Assembly: GCF_001426565.1 (NCBI RefSeq)
Contig: NZ_LMFA01000024.1
Location: forward strand, 257,827 to 321,826
DNA: 64,000 bases
Direction: 5' to 3'
Origin: Rhizobium sp. Root482
GTDB taxonomy: Bacteria > Pseudomonadota > Alphaproteobacteria > Rhizobiales > Rhizobiaceae
Below the pieces are notes generated by a model, which saw only the letters and a program-made list of their open reading frames with translations, ran no database searches and had not been told where the DNA came from. Numbering within the stretch: position 1 is the stretch's first letter; every line of letters starts with the position of its first letter. This document shows, one piece after another, positions 13,072 through 22,373 of this stretch. The position numbers and the translations under genes are program-made.

Positions 13072-14831
13072 GCCGCGTCCTTCGCTTGCCCTTCGGACCG
13101 CTCTACCAGCGCGATGAAGGCGTCCTCCATGGTCGGGTCCGGCATATCGGCGCTTGCGACCTCGGCCTTCAGCTCATCGGGCGAGCCGAGCGCAATCGAG
13201 CGGCCGCGATAGATCAGCGAGATCCGGTCGCAATATTCCGCTTCCTCCATGAAATGGGTGGTGACGAGCACGGTGACGCCCTTTTCCACCAGTGCATTGA
13301 TATGCGTCCAGAATTCACGCCGGGTGATCGGATCGACGCCCGAGGTTGGCTCGTCGAGAAACAGCGCCTGCGGCTCGTGCATGACGGCGCAGGCGAGCGC
13401 CAGGCGCTGCTTGAGGCCGAGCGGCAGGTCCTTGGAGGACTGCCCGGCATGGCGGCCGAAATCGAAGATGTCGCTGACCAGCGTCATGCGCTCGCGCTTC
13501 TTCTCGCCGGAAAGCCCGTAGACGCCGGCGAAGAAATCGAGATTCTGGGCGATGCTGAGATCGCCATAGAGCGAAAATTTCTGCGCCATGTAGCCGAGCC
13601 TGTTGCGCGCGGAGGCGGCATCGCGGCGCAGATCGAAGCCGGCGACCCGGCCCTCGCCGGCGGTCGGCTTCAACAGGCCGCAAAGCATCTTGAAGGTGGT
13701 GGACTTTCCCGCGCCATTGGGGCCGAGCAGGCCGAAAATCTCGCCGCGGCGGATATCGAAACTGATGTTTTCGGCGGCGGTGAAATCGCCGAAGCGCTTG
13801 GTCAGCCCGCGCGCCTCGATCACCGGCCGTTCGTCTTCGCCCTTCTCGTCGCCCTTGTCCTTGCCGGTAAACGGCGCCTGTGCCTCGGCAAGCCTGGAGC
13901 GCCCGCCCGGCCCGCCGCCGAGCATGTCGATGAACGCATCTTCGAAACGCGGCGTGGCGGGAACGGCGCTTGCGCCTTCACCCGCCTGCGCCAGCGCGGG
14001 CCGGGTGTCGTTTCCGGTGACGATGCGGATCGCCTCGCCCTGGATCACCCCGTCGATGATGCCGTCCTCGTCGAGCAGCCTCGCCAGCACCTGCCGCTTG
14101 CGGCCCCTGATGCCTGAAACGCGGAACACGCGGTTTTCGACGCGGGCGGTCATCTCCGCCGGCTTGCCGGAAAAGAGCAGCTTGCCCCCATTGAGGAGCA
14201 AGACCTTGTCGCAGGCCTCCGCCTCGTCCAGATAGGCCGTGGACCAGAGGACGCCGATGCCTTCCTCGGTGAGGTTCTCGACCATCTTCCACAATTCGCG
14301 CCGCGAGATCGGATCAACGCCGACGCCCGGCTCGTCGAGCAGCAGCAGGCACGGCTTCTTGAGGAGCGCGCAGGCAAGCCCGAGCTTCTGCTTCATGCCA
14401 CCCGACAATTTGCCCGCCAGCCGGCCGGTGAAGCGCTTGAGATCGGTAAAGGCAAGCAGTTCCTCGAACACATCGGGCCGTTCGCCCTGCGGCAGGCCGC
14501 GCAGATCGGCATAGAGGTCGAGATTCTCCTGAACCGAAAGGTCCTCATAGAGGCCGAAGCGTTGCGGCATGTAGCCGATCGAGGCCTGGATGCCCGCCGG
14601 GTTTTTGGCGCTGTCGAAGCCGAGCACTTCGAGCGCGCCGTCATCGGGCAGCATGAGGCCGGTCATCAGCCGGATCAGCGTCGTCTTGCCGGCGCCGTCC
14701 GGCCCGACGAGCCCGGTGATTTCGCCACCGAAAAGAGACCCGGAAACAGCATCCAGCGCCAAGGTATGCTCGAAGCGCTTGGTGACGCCCGACAGCCGGA
14801 CCAGTTCGCGCCCTTTCGCCTCATTGGTCAT
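13068..14831 (-). CDS. ybhF: ABC exporter ATPase with two nucleotide-binding domains
   Basis: At 587 residues the protein holds two ABC ATPase domains in tandem. The first has Walker [10 protein letters not shown] and signature [10 protein letters not shown]. The second, after a linker of low complexity (residues about 255-330), has Walker [10 protein letters not shown]. The second domain's signature is degenerate ([11 protein letters not shown]), as in YbhF relatives. It energises the YbhS/YbhR channel. It overlaps its neighbours by four bases on each side, so the four transport genes and the regulator form one tightly packed operon. Confidence 0.9.
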   Translation of the reverse strand: MTNEAKGRELVRLSGVTKRFEHTLALDAVSGSLFGGEITGLVGPDGAGKTTLIRLMTGLMLPDDGALEVLGFDSAKNPAGIQASIGYMPQRFGLYEDLSVQENLDLYADLRGLPQGERPDVFEELLAFTDLKRFTGRLAGKLSGGMKQKLGLACALLKKPCLLLLDEPGVGVDPISRRELWKMVENLTEEGIGVLWSTAYLDEAEACDKVLLLNGGKLLFSGKPAEMTARVENRVFRVSGIRGRKRQVLARLLDEDGIIDGVIQGEAIRIVTGNDTRPALAQAGEGASAVPATPRFEDAFIDMLGGGPGGRSRLAEAQAPFTGKDKGDEKGEDERPVIEARGLTKRFGDFTAAENISFDIRRGEIFGLLGPNGAGKSTTFKMLCGLLKPTAGEGRVAGFDLRRDAASARNRLGYMAQKFSLYGDLSIAQNLDFFAGVYGLSGEKKRERMTLVSDIFDFGRHAGQSSKDLPLGLKQRLALACAVMHEPQALFLDEPTSGVDPITRREFWTHINALVEKGVTVLVTTHFMEEAEYCDRISLIYRGRSIALGSPDELKAEVASADMPDPTMEDAFIALVERSEGQAKDAA

Positions 14832-15838
14832 CGCGGTTCGGCCGATAGTGACGGAAAGCGCACGGTGACCGGCATGCCCTGGCGCAGATCCTTGCCCGGC
14901 TTGTCGATGACCACGCGCAGCCGATAGACGAGGTCGGTGCGAAGCTCGGGCGTCTCCACGGATTTCGGGGTGAATTCGGCGACCGGCGAAATGAAGCCGA
15001 CCGTGCCTTCGCTGGGCGCGTCCGGTCTCGTATCGGAGGTCACCAGCGCCTTCATGCCGGGATGGATGCGGCCGAGATCGGGCTCGGCGATATAGGTGCG
15101 GACCCAGACCGGCTCGGTGAGCGACAGGACGAGCACGCTATCGGCCGGCGAGACGATGGCGCCCTTTTCACGCACCCGCGACAGGACGATGCCGTTGTTG
15201 GGCGCGCGAAGCTCGGTATCCTCCAGCGCGGTGCGGGCCGAGGCGAGTGCCGCCTCCGCCGCCTGCAGCTGTGCTTCAGCCACGGCGATATCCTCCTTGC
15301 GGCTGCCCTCCTCGATCAGCTTCAGGGCTTCATGGGCAGCTTCTGACCGCGCGGCGGCCATGGCGCGGGCGGCCATGGCCTGGTCGAAGGCCGCCTGCGA
15401 AATCGTGCCCTGCGGGCGAAGCTGCCGGGCGCGGGTGAGGGCAAGCTCGGCATTTTCGAGGTCGGCGAGGCTGGCATTGTAGCTGGCGCGCGTCTGGGCG
15501 ATCTCGGTCGGCCGCGGGCCGGCCTTGAGCTTGTCGAGTGCGGCGCGGCGGCCCGCCACGTCGGCCTCTGCGGAACGAACCGCATATTGGTAGGGCCGGG
15601 CATCCAGCCGCGCCAGCACCGCGCCGCTTTTGACGCTGTCACCCTCATCGACAAGCATGTCCGATATCCGGCCCTCGACGCGAAAGCCGAGCGACACCTG
15701 GCGGATATCGACATTGCCGTAGAGCCGGAACTCTGTCTCCTCGCCCGTCTGCCAGCCTAACCTCTGCGGCAGGTCGAACCACCAGGCGGCCGCGCCGGCT
15801 GCGACAAGCAGAAGGAGGACGGGGATGATCTTCTTCAT
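14828..15838 (-). CDS. ybhG: HlyD-family periplasmic adaptor of ABC exporter
   Basis: This 336-residue protein has an uncleaved N-terminal membrane anchor ([20 protein letters not shown]) and a lipoyl-like half ([20 protein letters not shown]). A long alpha-helical hairpin rich in Ala, Glu and Arg follows, then the second lipoyl half and a beta-barrel ([19 protein letters not shown]). It would link the ABC permeases to an outer-membrane channel. The start at 15838 matches YbhG relatives and overlaps the regulator's stop codon. Confidence 0.9.
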   Translation of the reverse strand: MKKIIPVLLLLVAAGAAAWWFDLPQRLGWQTGEETEFRLYGNVDIRQVSLGFRVEGRISDMLVDEGDSVKSGAVLARLDARPYQYAVRSAEADVAGRRAALDKLKAGPRPTEIAQTRASYNASLADLENAELALTRARQLRPQGTISQAAFDQAMAARAMAAARSEAAHEALKLIEEGSRKEDIAVAEAQLQAAEAALASARTALEDTELRAPNNGIVLSRVREKGAIVSPADSVLVLSLTEPVWVRTYIAEPDLGRIHPGMKALVTSDTRPDAPSEGTVGFISPVAEFTPKSVETPELRTDLVYRLRVVIDKPGKDLRQGMPVTVRFPSLSAEPR

Positions 15839-16533
15839 GCCGCAGGTCCTTTTGTGGGTTCGAGCGCCGCGACCAGATCGGCGGCGAGGTCGTGCAGGGT
15901 CTCCAACTGTCGTGGGCCGACCGTCTCCCATTCCATCTGGGCAAGGATGGCGGCATGGGCGACGCGGAAGACGAGGATGCCGCCGACGAAGGAAAGCGCA
16001 CGCAGCCGCACAGGCTCGCTGGCCGGGTCGGCTTCGAGAATGGCGGCGACCAGCCGGCGGACGATACCGATCATCGGCGCCATGATGCCCTGATAAATCC
16101 GCTCGAAGGCCTCCGTCGGCTCCATCTGTTCCCGGATGATGAAGCGTGCCCAGGCTTCGGACTGTTTGCTGACGAAGAGCGTGATCATCGTCCGGGCGAT
16201 CCCGGTCAGGAGCAATCGGGCCTCCGTCGATGCCAGGCTTTCGCCGGCCGCATCGAGTGCCGCAAGCCGCGCGCCCATCTGCCGGCGCATCTCGCCGACA
16301 TGGGCCTCGATCAGCGACACAAGATGATCGGCCGTGGCGATATAGAGCCCGTCCTTGCCGCCGAAATAATAGGGAATGGCCTGTAGATTGACGCCCGCAG
16401 CGTCGGCGAGCTGGCGGGTGGAGGTGCCGTCGAAGCCGTAACGGCCGAAGATGTCGAGCGAGGCGGCAAGCAATTTCTCCTTGCGGGAGGGGTCGCTGCG
16501 CGGCGTGGTGCTGGTGGGTTCATCCTTGATCAT
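15835..16533 (-). CDS. cecR: TetR-family regulator of the adjacent exporter (CecR-like)
   Basis: This 232-residue protein carries an N-terminal TetR helix-turn-helix (about residues 20-65; [19 protein letters not shown] and [10 protein letters not shown]) and a C-terminal ligand domain of the type found in E. coli CecR. It is the first gene of the operon with the HlyD adaptor, ATPase and two permeases, and so probably represses its own operon. A candidate operator lies 26 bp upstream of its start. Confidence 0.85.
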   Translation of the reverse strand: MIKDEPTSTTPRSDPSRKEKLLAASLDIFGRYGFDGTSTRQLADAAGVNLQAIPYYFGGKDGLYIATADHLVSLIEAHVGEMRRQMGARLAALDAAGESLASTEARLLLTGIARTMITLFVSKQSEAWARFIIREQMEPTEAFERIYQGIMAPMIGIVRRLVAAILEADPASEPVRLRALSFVGGILVFRVAHAAILAQMEWETVGPRQLETLHDLAADLVAALEPTKGPAA

Positions 16534-16558
16534 GCAGCAAGGATATACCGACTACAAA

Positions 16559-16581
16559 TTAAGTCAATCGAATGAATTTAA
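16559..16581. promoter_or_regulatory. Candidate operator for the CecR-like regulator
   Basis: This is an AT-rich imperfect inverted repeat of 23 bp bounded by TTAA on both sides, in a locally AT-rich patch just upstream of the regulator gene. Its position suits autorepression by a TetR dimer. The symmetry is partial, so this is a suggestion only. Confidence 0.35.
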
Positions 16582-16604
16582 GCGGCGCTGTGAGCGGGCG
16601 CAGT

Positions 16605-16643
16605 CAAAAGAAAACCGCGCCTGCCGGAGGGGCGGGCGCGGTT
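16605..16643 (-). terminator. Rho-independent terminator of the dioxygenase gene
   Basis: On the minus strand an AACCGCGCC / GGCGCGGTT stem (outer 8-9 bp perfect) is followed at once by TTTTCTTTT. It lies 86 bp beyond the stop codon of the dioxygenase-like gene at 16729 and ahead of the TetR promoter region. Confidence 0.8.
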
Positions 16644-16728
16644 CTTGATCCGCGGTGGAGCGCGGCGCGTCTGCGGCCAGTCTTGCCGGGACCGCCCGGC
16701 TATGAGGCAGGCATTCGGTGCCGGTGGC

Positions 16729-17565
16729 TCAGGCCGGATCGGCGCCCATGACGAGGCCTTCGATATCGTGCTTCTGACTGATCGGCACGAGCTCGTCGAC
16801 GACCCGGCAGACAAGGTGCTTCTTGGCCTTTTCCGGCAATGCGTCGAAATAGTCCTGGGTGACCATCATGTCGTGAAGTTCGGCATGGCCGGCGCCGGGC
16901 GCATCGACGCCGAGCACCATGACGGGGCGTGCGATCGGCGACAGATGTTCGGTGCCGCGATGGACGGTGAGCGCCGAGCGGCAGGAAATGTCGCCGCGCT
17001 GCGGATATTTCTTGCTGGCGCGCTCCTGGAAACGGCCCCAGAGTGACTTGTCGGGAAACATTTCATGTTTCCATTCGCGGCCGTCGTCATACTGCGTGCC
17101 GGGCGCCACCTCGAAAGGGCCCATGTCCGGGGTGACATCGACGCCGGTCAGGTTGAAGGCGAGCGAGGTGATGCGCCGATCGACATAGGTATCGGTGGGC
17201 GACGGAAAATCGCGATGCCAGGGCTGGTAGCGCGCACCCTGGAAAGGCACGTCGAGGCCGATCTCGACGATCTGGTAGTCCGGCCCCAGCGCGTTTTCAC
17301 ACATGGCGACGACCCAGGGATGGGTGATGAGATCGACGAAGCCGCCGAAATCCTGCGGATGGATTTCGACATACCAGCGCCTCGGGCCGCGACCGACCGC
17401 ACCGCCGGGCCGCTGGATGGCCGACCAGAAGGCGGTCATCATGTCCTCGCGCATCGCATCGGCCCATTCGGACGAAAAGGCGCCCTTCAGGCCGGTAATG
17501 CCATCGGTCTGCAGGGTCTTGAGATTTTCGGTGACGTCGTAGGAAATATTGGCGGGGGCGTTCAT
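16729..17565 (-). CDS. Phytanoyl-CoA dioxygenase (PhyH) family Fe(II)/2-oxoglutarate oxygenase
   Basis: This 278-residue double-stranded beta-helix oxygenase has a likely iron triad: the HxD pair in QPWHRDFPSP and the distal histidine in LTVHRGTEHLSP. An arginine a few residues later (SPIARP) would bind 2-oxoglutarate. The family hydroxylates a wide range of small molecules, and the substrate here is unknown. It is divergently paired with a LacI-family regulator, which suggests substrate-controlled expression of a catabolic or modification step. Confidence 0.82.
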   Translation of the reverse strand: MNAPANISYDVTENLKTLQTDGITGLKGAFSSEWADAMREDMMTAFWSAIQRPGGAVGRGPRRWYVEIHPQDFGGFVDLITHPWVVAMCENALGPDYQIVEIGLDVPFQGARYQPWHRDFPSPTDTYVDRRITSLAFNLTGVDVTPDMGPFEVAPGTQYDDGREWKHEMFPDKSLWGRFQERASKKYPQRGDISCRSALTVHRGTEHLSPIARPVMVLGVDAPGAGHAELHDMMVTQDYFDALPEKAKKHLVCRVVDELVPISQKHDIEGLVMGADPA

Positions 17566-17604
17566 CTGTGTCTCCTTCTCCCTATGCGGCCAAAGGGTAG
17601 CGTA

Positions 17605-17620
17605 ACTAATAATTATTAGT
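17605..17620. promoter_or_regulatory. Perfect 16-bp palindrome, likely LacI-family operator
   Basis: ACTAATAATTATTAGT is a perfect inverted repeat between the divergent dioxygenase and LacI-type genes, 40 bp from the dioxygenase start and 57 bp from the regulator start. LacI-family operators are palindromes of this size, usually with a central CG, which is absent here. The whole divergent region is AT-rich compared with its surroundings. Confidence 0.65.
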
Positions 17621-17676
17621 CAATATGCTTATGGCGATTAATAAGCTAGGGTCGCGGTTCCAATCGGGAAGCATCA

Positions 17677-18729
17677 TTGACCAGAACCAGACATGAAAAG
17701 CCGCCGCGCCGCGTCACGATGACGGATGTGGCGCGACTTGCCGGCTGCTCGCAGGCGACCGTCTCCTTCGTCCTCAACAATGCGGCGGGGGTGAAAATCT
17801 CAGCCGATACGCGCGCCAAGGTCGTCGAGGCGGCGCGCAGTCTCGGCTACGGTGCCCTGTCGCTGATTCATCGGCCGCATCTCGCTCCCATGCGCTCGGG
17901 CAGCATCGGCTTTCTCTGCGACCAGCTTGCCACCAGTCCCGAATCGGTCAATGCGATCGAGGGCGCCCGCCAGGCCTGCTGGGAGGACGGCGTGACCATC
18001 CTCGTGACCCAGACCATGGGCAATCCGGAGATGGAGCGGAAAGCCGTCGAGACCATGCTGCGCAGCGGCATCGACGGGCTAATCTATATGACGATCTTCA
18101 CCCGCCAGGTGGTTCTGCCAGCCTTCCTGCATGACTTGCCGGTGCCGGTCGTGCTGCTTAACTGCCATTCGGCCGATCACGCCTTCCCGGCGGTTGTTCC
18201 CGATGAGGTTGCCGGCGGCCTTGCGGCGACCGAGGCGCTGCTTGCGTTGGGGCATCGCCGTATCGCCACCATTGTCGGCGAGCCCTTCATGCCGGCCGCG
18301 CAGGACAGGCTCAAGGGCTATAGGAAGGCATTGGCCAGGGCCGGCATCGATTACGATGCGCAACTGGTCGGCGAGGGCAACTGGTCGCCAACCTCCGGTT
18401 TCGAGGCCACGCAGCGCTTTCTTGGCCTGAAGGAAAGACCGACGGCCTTTTTCTGCCAGAACGACAAGATGGCGTCGGGCTGCTACAACGCGCTGCGCGA
18501 TGCCGGCCTTGCCATTCCGGGCGATGTCTCGGTGATCGGCTATGACGACGACGAGCTTTGCCGCCATTTGCGCCCGCAACTGAGCACGCTGATCCTGCCG
18601 CACCGGGCCATGGGCGCCTGGGCGATCGGCCGGCTTGCGCAGCCGCGCACGGAAAAAACCCATGCGCTGACCAAGATGGATTGCAACCTGATCGAACGGG
18701 AATCGCTGGCGCCGTTCATGCCGGCATGA
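17677..18729 (+). CDS. LacI-family transcriptional regulator
   Basis: This 350-residue protein (from a TTG start; an ATG at 17719 is the alternative) has a LacI helix-turn-helix (MTDVARLAGCSQATVSFVLN), a hinge helix, and a periplasmic-binding-protein-like sensor domain containing FFCQNDKMASGCYNALRDAG and VIGYDDDELCRHLRP. The TTG start is supported by a GGGAAG stretch upstream, and it adds a basic N-terminus common in the family. It probably controls the divergent dioxygenase gene and itself; the inducer is unknown. Confidence 0.88.
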   Translation: MTRTRHEKPPRRVTMTDVARLAGCSQATVSFVLNNAAGVKISADTRAKVVEAARSLGYGALSLIHRPHLAPMRSGSIGFLCDQLATSPESVNAIEGARQACWEDGVTILVTQTMGNPEMERKAVETMLRSGIDGLIYMTIFTRQVVLPAFLHDLPVPVVLLNCHSADHAFPAVVPDEVAGGLAATEALLALGHRRIATIVGEPFMPAAQDRLKGYRKALARAGIDYDAQLVGEGNWSPTSGFEATQRFLGLKERPTAFFCQNDKMASGCYNALRDAGLAIPGDVSVIGYDDDELCRHLRPQLSTLILPHRAMGAWAIGRLAQPRTEKTHALTKMDCNLIERESLAPFMPA

Positions 18730-18792
18730 TGATCGCTGGCATGCGGCGGCCATCGGTTGCTGGGCGACGATGCACGCATGGATGCCGTCGCT

Positions 18793-19047
18793 TCAGTACC
18801 TCGGTTCGCCACCGGGCGCATAGGCCGTCGTCTGCTCGAACTTGAACTTGTGGCCGCAGTGGCAGCGGATCACGTGCTTGCGCGGATTGGTGGAGGCAAA
18901 TTCGGTCTCGAAGCCCGGCGCCAGGCTGTCGATCTGGAATCCGCGCGTCTTGCGGCGGGGATCCTCCTCCTCGGAGACATCCGCAAAACCGGCATGGCCG
19001 CAATTGCCGCATTCGAGCTTGCGTGAATATCGATCTCGTGCTGCCAT
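18793..19047 (-). CDS. Small zinc-ribbon-like protein of unknown function
   Basis: This 84-residue protein has two CxxC-type knuckles, CGNC near the N-terminus and CHCG in the C-terminal half, spaced so that four cysteines could bind one zinc. The linker between them is charged. I do not recognise a named family. It stands alone between the LacI-type gene and the next small gene. Confidence 0.65.
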   Translation of the reverse strand: MAARDRYSRKLECGNCGHAGFADVSEEEDPRRKTRGFQIDSLAPGFETEFASTNPRKHVIRCHCGHKFKFEQTTAYAPGGEPRY

Positions 19048-19247
19048 GGTCGTTCCTTAACATATCTCGGGCGAATCTCGCTTTCTCATTGTTTTCGTGA
19101 ACGATCATCTAGCTTTGCGCAAGCTTCCCGTGCGATTGTACAGGCTTGGACGGATGCCTGCGCACCCGTCATGCCGATATGCGCTGCCTGAACCAACAGC
19201 GGATCATCTTTATATCCGGCTTGGAAAAGCCGAAGAAGGAGGGTTCA

Positions 19248-19502
19248 TTGCTCACCCAAGCCGCTATTCGATCGGAGCTTATCCTTACCTCCGACGACCT
19301 CGATCTCTTGACCGAATTTCTCAACGCCTGGTGCGCCGAGAACTCGGTTCACATCGAATCAGAAGCCGCGCGCGAGGTGGCGACCGCGCTGATCGACTGG
19401 TACCAGTCGGGCATCACCGATCGCACCCAGCTGAAATCCATGCTGAGGGACAGCCTGCCCATGTCGCCGGAGCTGCAGCACCTGCTCGGCCAGATCGGCT
19501 AA
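19248..19502 (+). CDS. Small protein of unknown function (paralogue of the gene at 1897)
   Basis: This is an 84-residue helical acidic protein from a TTG start at 19248, chosen because AAGGAGGG ends five bases upstream. A longer version from 19146 would include sequence with no ribosome binding site. It shares the LNAWCAEN / LAEWCAQN core and following pattern with the 69-residue protein at 1897-2106. It is not in an operon with an informative neighbour. Confidence 0.6.
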   Translation: MLTQAAIRSELILTSDDLDLLTEFLNAWCAENSVHIESEAAREVATALIDWYQSGITDRTQLKSMLRDSLPMSPELQHLLGQIG

Positions 19503-19535
19503 GCCGCCCCGTCTTGACCTCTTCTCGCGCCGCCG

Positions 19536-20093
19536 TCACTGCGGGAACTTCCGGCTGACGAAAGCCGATCCCTTGAGGCCGAACCGCCAGAGCCGGTCGG
19601 CCGCCTTGGTGATGCCGATTCGCGTACTGATCGAGATCTCTGGCTGTTGCGGCGGCAAGACCAGCTGGAAGGGCGGTGCAAGGAAATTCGTCCCGTCCTG
19701 CTCGATGCCGATGGCAAGCGCCTGGCAGAGCCGCCCGGGGCCGGCGCAAAGCAGCCGAAGCTCGCTGCGGCCGCGCCGCGACTGCATGAGGTCGGTCCGA
19801 AGGGTTGGCTCAAGCGCCCTGATCAGCACCGCATCGCCGCTTTTGCACACGACGTTCAGGCACCAGTGCATGCCATAGGAGCGGTAGACATAGGCAAGTC
19901 CCGGGCCGGCGAACATCGTCCGGTTGCGCGGCGTCATGCCGATGAAACTGTGGGAGGCCGGATCGTCGCCCTGATAGGCCTCGGTCTCGACGATGATGCC
20001 GCCGACGCCCCCGAAGGTAAGCTCCGCGCCAATGAGAGACGGCGCGACGAGGCAGGCGTCGCGGTCGAACAAGGCCTGATCCGTCTTCGTCAT
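19536..20093 (-). CDS. 3-methyladenine DNA glycosylase (AAG/MPG family)
   Basis: This 185-residue enzyme belongs to the alkyladenine glycosylase family and removes alkylated purines from DNA. The catalytic glutamate lies in GGIIVETEAYQGDDPASHSF, followed by MTPRNRTMFAGPGLAYVYR and the tyrosine/histidine-rich YGMHWCLNVV, all signatures of this fold. The ATG at 20093 is preferred over a TTG five codons earlier. It is the downstream neighbour of the nnrS-like gene but separated by about 100 bp. Confidence 0.9.
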   Translation of the reverse strand: MTKTDQALFDRDACLVAPSLIGAELTFGGVGGIIVETEAYQGDDPASHSFIGMTPRNRTMFAGPGLAYVYRSYGMHWCLNVVCKSGDAVLIRALEPTLRTDLMQSRRGRSELRLLCAGPGRLCQALAIGIEQDGTNFLAPPFQLVLPPQQPEISISTRIGITKAADRLWRFGLKGSAFVSRKFPQ

Positions 20094-20190
20094 TTTCGAT
20101 CCGCGCAAATCATCATCAAAGCCGGCCCAAAATCAGCAGTCAGCCACCGGGCGTCAAGCCCGGCGATGGCCGTGAGACGGGCAGCCGGCC

Positions 20191-21702
20191 TCAATCGTAG
20201 GCGGCGCCTTCTGCGCCGAGCCGCTCGCGGGCAAGCTGGCGGATGGCGTCCTTGGCATCCTCAAGCTTCCAGCCGACGCTTTCCGCCCGGCGTGCAAGGG
20301 CGACCAGCGCCTCCGGCATGTCGGTGCCGGCTGCGGCACCAAGACTGATGTCGGAGAGTTCGACAAGATCGTCGAAGGAGGGGCGAATGGCCTCGATCGC
20401 CTCTGTCTGCGGGTTGGTATCGGGCGCGGGTATCGACTTCATCGGAGGCATCGGCAAGTTCCTCGTTTTCCATCGCTCACTAACGGCGCATTCGCGCGGT
20501 TGTTCCAGGCTGTGGTCACGAAGATGGGCCGCGCTCAGGACCGGTCCTTCGAGCGGGCCGGTGAGGGCGCGCGGATAGGCGGAGAGGAAAAACAGCCAGC
20601 CCAGCATCCAGGCCGCGGCCGGGATGGTGGTCGGATCGAGCCAGTCGAGCGTAAGCATCGGTGCGAGCACGCGCAGCGCCGCCGAAAGAAAGACGAGGGC
20701 AAAGGCAAGGGCGAGCCGCAGCCCAAGCCGAAGCTTGCCGTCCTCCCGCACCATCGCCGCGCGCGCCATGATCGCCAGCACCATACTGCCCATAGCCCCC
20801 ATGGTCAGCCCGTGCAGGGCGGTGGCGCGGTCGATGATATCGGGCGCGGACAACGCCAGGCCGGTGAGCGCAAGCCCCAGAGGCAGCCAGAGCCAGGCGA
20901 GATGAAGGATGAACAAGGCCGGATAGCGCAGGGCGTGCCAGCTGCGCCATCGCGCCAGGCGGACGAGTTGCAGCAGGGCTGAGAGGATCAGGCAGAACCC
21001 GGCTTCCCGCTCCCATCCGCAAAGGAGCGCGATCAGAGCGGCGAGGTGGAGAACGAGAGCGGCCGCCTGGAGTAGGGGCGTATCGGCCAGGCGGGTGCCC
21101 GAGTTGGTTCGTGCCAGCCAGTGGCGCGTAAAGGCCGGCACGGCGCGGCCGCCGACGAGGCTGATCGTCAGTGCAAACAGGAGCGTCACCAGGATCGACC
21201 CGTCGATCGTGCCGCCGCTATCGCCCGGCCACGCCAAGAAAGCCTCCGCCGTTCCCAGCGCTGTCACCACCAGCACGGTCCAAAGCCGGTTCCACAGGCG
21301 CGCTTGGAGAAGAGATTTTGCCAGGAACGACGCCAGGAGGACGAAATAGGCGGAGCCGCCGATGAGATGGATGGCGAAGGGCAAATGGCCGGACAGGGCG
21401 AAGGACAGCCGGGCAAGCAGCCAGAGAAGGCAGAGGTGACCGGTGATGCGCGGACCGACCCGGCCCCTGCAGGCTCTGTTGGTCCAGGCCGGCAGGGCGG
21501 TCAGCAGATAGCCGCCGACGGCCGCGCCGCCCATGCCGAAGAGAAGTTCGTGCCGGTGAAAGGAGACCGGCTCCGGGCCGAAGTCCGCCGGCAGCAACCA
21601 GGCCAGCGGCGCGGTGAGCGCCCACAGCCCGGCAAGGAAAAAAAGGGGCCGGTGCGGTGCCTGCCACAGGGCATGACCGAACCCACCCCCTAAAGCCCGC
21701 AT
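20191..21702 (-). CDS. nnrS: NnrS family haem-copper membrane protein with an extra C-terminal domain
   Basis: This 503-residue protein has an NnrS core of about 12 membrane helices (residues ~1-385) with family histidines in FHRHELLFGMGGAAVGGYLL and in TALHGLTMGAMGSMVLAIM. NnrS proteins contain haem and copper and protect against NO during denitrification. A hydrophilic tail of ~115 residues follows the last helix, ending GWKLEDAKDAIRQLARERLG; normal NnrS proteins stop near 400. An internal ATG near 20450 with GAGGA upstream could be a separate start. The gene overlaps the upstream ric gene (TGATG) and its start codon lies in a hairpin. Confidence 0.85.
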   Translation of the reverse strand: MRALGGGFGHALWQAPHRPLFFLAGLWALTAPLAWLLPADFGPEPVSFHRHELLFGMGGAAVGGYLLTALPAWTNRACRGRVGPRITGHLCLLWLLARLSFALSGHLPFAIHLIGGSAYFVLLASFLAKSLLQARLWNRLWTVLVVTALGTAEAFLAWPGDSGGTIDGSILVTLLFALTISLVGGRAVPAFTRHWLARTNSGTRLADTPLLQAAALVLHLAALIALLCGWEREAGFCLILSALLQLVRLARWRSWHALRYPALFILHLAWLWLPLGLALTGLALSAPDIIDRATALHGLTMGAMGSMVLAIMARAAMVREDGKLRLGLRLALAFALVFLSAALRVLAPMLTLDWLDPTTIPAAAWMLGWLFFLSAYPRALTGPLEGPVLSAAHLRDHSLEQPRECAVSERWKTRNLPMPPMKSIPAPDTNPQTEAIEAIRPSFDDLVELSDISLGAAAGTDMPEALVALARRAESVGWKLEDAKDAIRQLARERLGAEGAAYD

Positions 21703-21718
21703 CAGACGGATGCGGGCT
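21694..21718 (-). promoter_or_regulatory. Hairpin over the ric stop / nnrS start
   Basis: AGCCCGCAT and ATGCGGGCT (9-bp perfect stem, 7-base loop) straddle the junction. On the minus strand the second arm contains the nnrS initiation codon itself. Such a structure would hide the start unless ribosomes translating ric open it, so it points to translational coupling. Confidence 0.55.
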
Positions 21719-22373
21719 CAGCCTCGAAGCGCGGGAACAGCACCGCGTTTTCGAGGTGCATGTGATGGACGAGATCGTCGGCGAATTTCCGCACGCCGGT
21801 ATAGAGCGCGGTCCAGGAGCCGCAGGCCCCTTGCGGAAGCGCAAGACCATGCGTCACATGCTCGATCATGACCAGGTGGCGTGCCTCATCCTCATGCTCG
21901 TGGCGCATCTGCGCGATGGCATGCACGGCTGCCGGGCTGCCGCCACGCTGCATCATCGGAAACAGCACCTGTTCCTCCTTCTTCATGTGTTCGGTAAGGT
22001 CATCGCGTAGCGCGATCAGGGTGGTGGCAAGCCCGACCGGTGCATCCGGATGGTCGCCATGGACCCGCTCCACCTTCTGGGCAAGCGGGATCAGCCATTC
22101 GAGTTCAGTGCGATGCGTGTCGTGGTAGCGGCTGAGAAGATGGGCGATCAGTGCCGGCGTGTCTTCCGGCGCATCCCGTCCCGCCGCCGCGACAAGCGCT
22201 TCCAGTTGCGAAACCAGTTCGGCAGGCGCAAGCCCCGCCTTCTCGGCGGCGTCGGCAAGGGTAACGTCGCCGCCGCAGCAGAAATTGATGCCCTTGCTGC
22301 GAAAAAGTTCGGCCGCGCCGGGCAGGTCTGCCGCGACAGCGCTGACGGTCTTGGTGAGGGTGATGTCGGTCAT
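21702..22373 (-). CDS. ric: Di-iron iron-sulfur-cluster repair protein (RIC/YtfE/ScdA family)
   Basis: This 223-residue protein has an N-terminal ScdA-N domain with the CCGG motif (FRSKGINFCCGGDVTLADAA) and a hemerythrin-like domain with histidines in RYHDTHRTELEWL, LTEHMKKEEQVLFP, MRHEHEDEARHL and HHMHLENAVLFPRF, which would hold two irons. RIC proteins repair iron-sulfur centres after nitrosative or oxidative damage and handle NO. AAGGAGT precedes the ATG at 22373. Its stop/start overlaps with ubiX and nnrS place it in a four-gene operon read from ubiD. Confidence 0.93.
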   Translation of the reverse strand: MTDITLTKTVSAVAADLPGAAELFRSKGINFCCGGDVTLADAAEKAGLAPAELVSQLEALVAAAGRDAPEDTPALIAHLLSRYHDTHRTELEWLIPLAQKVERVHGDHPDAPVGLATTLIALRDDLTEHMKKEEQVLFPMMQRGGSPAAVHAIAQMRHEHEDEARHLVMIEHVTHGLALPQGACGSWTALYTGVRKFADDLVHHMHLENAVLFPRFEAEPASV

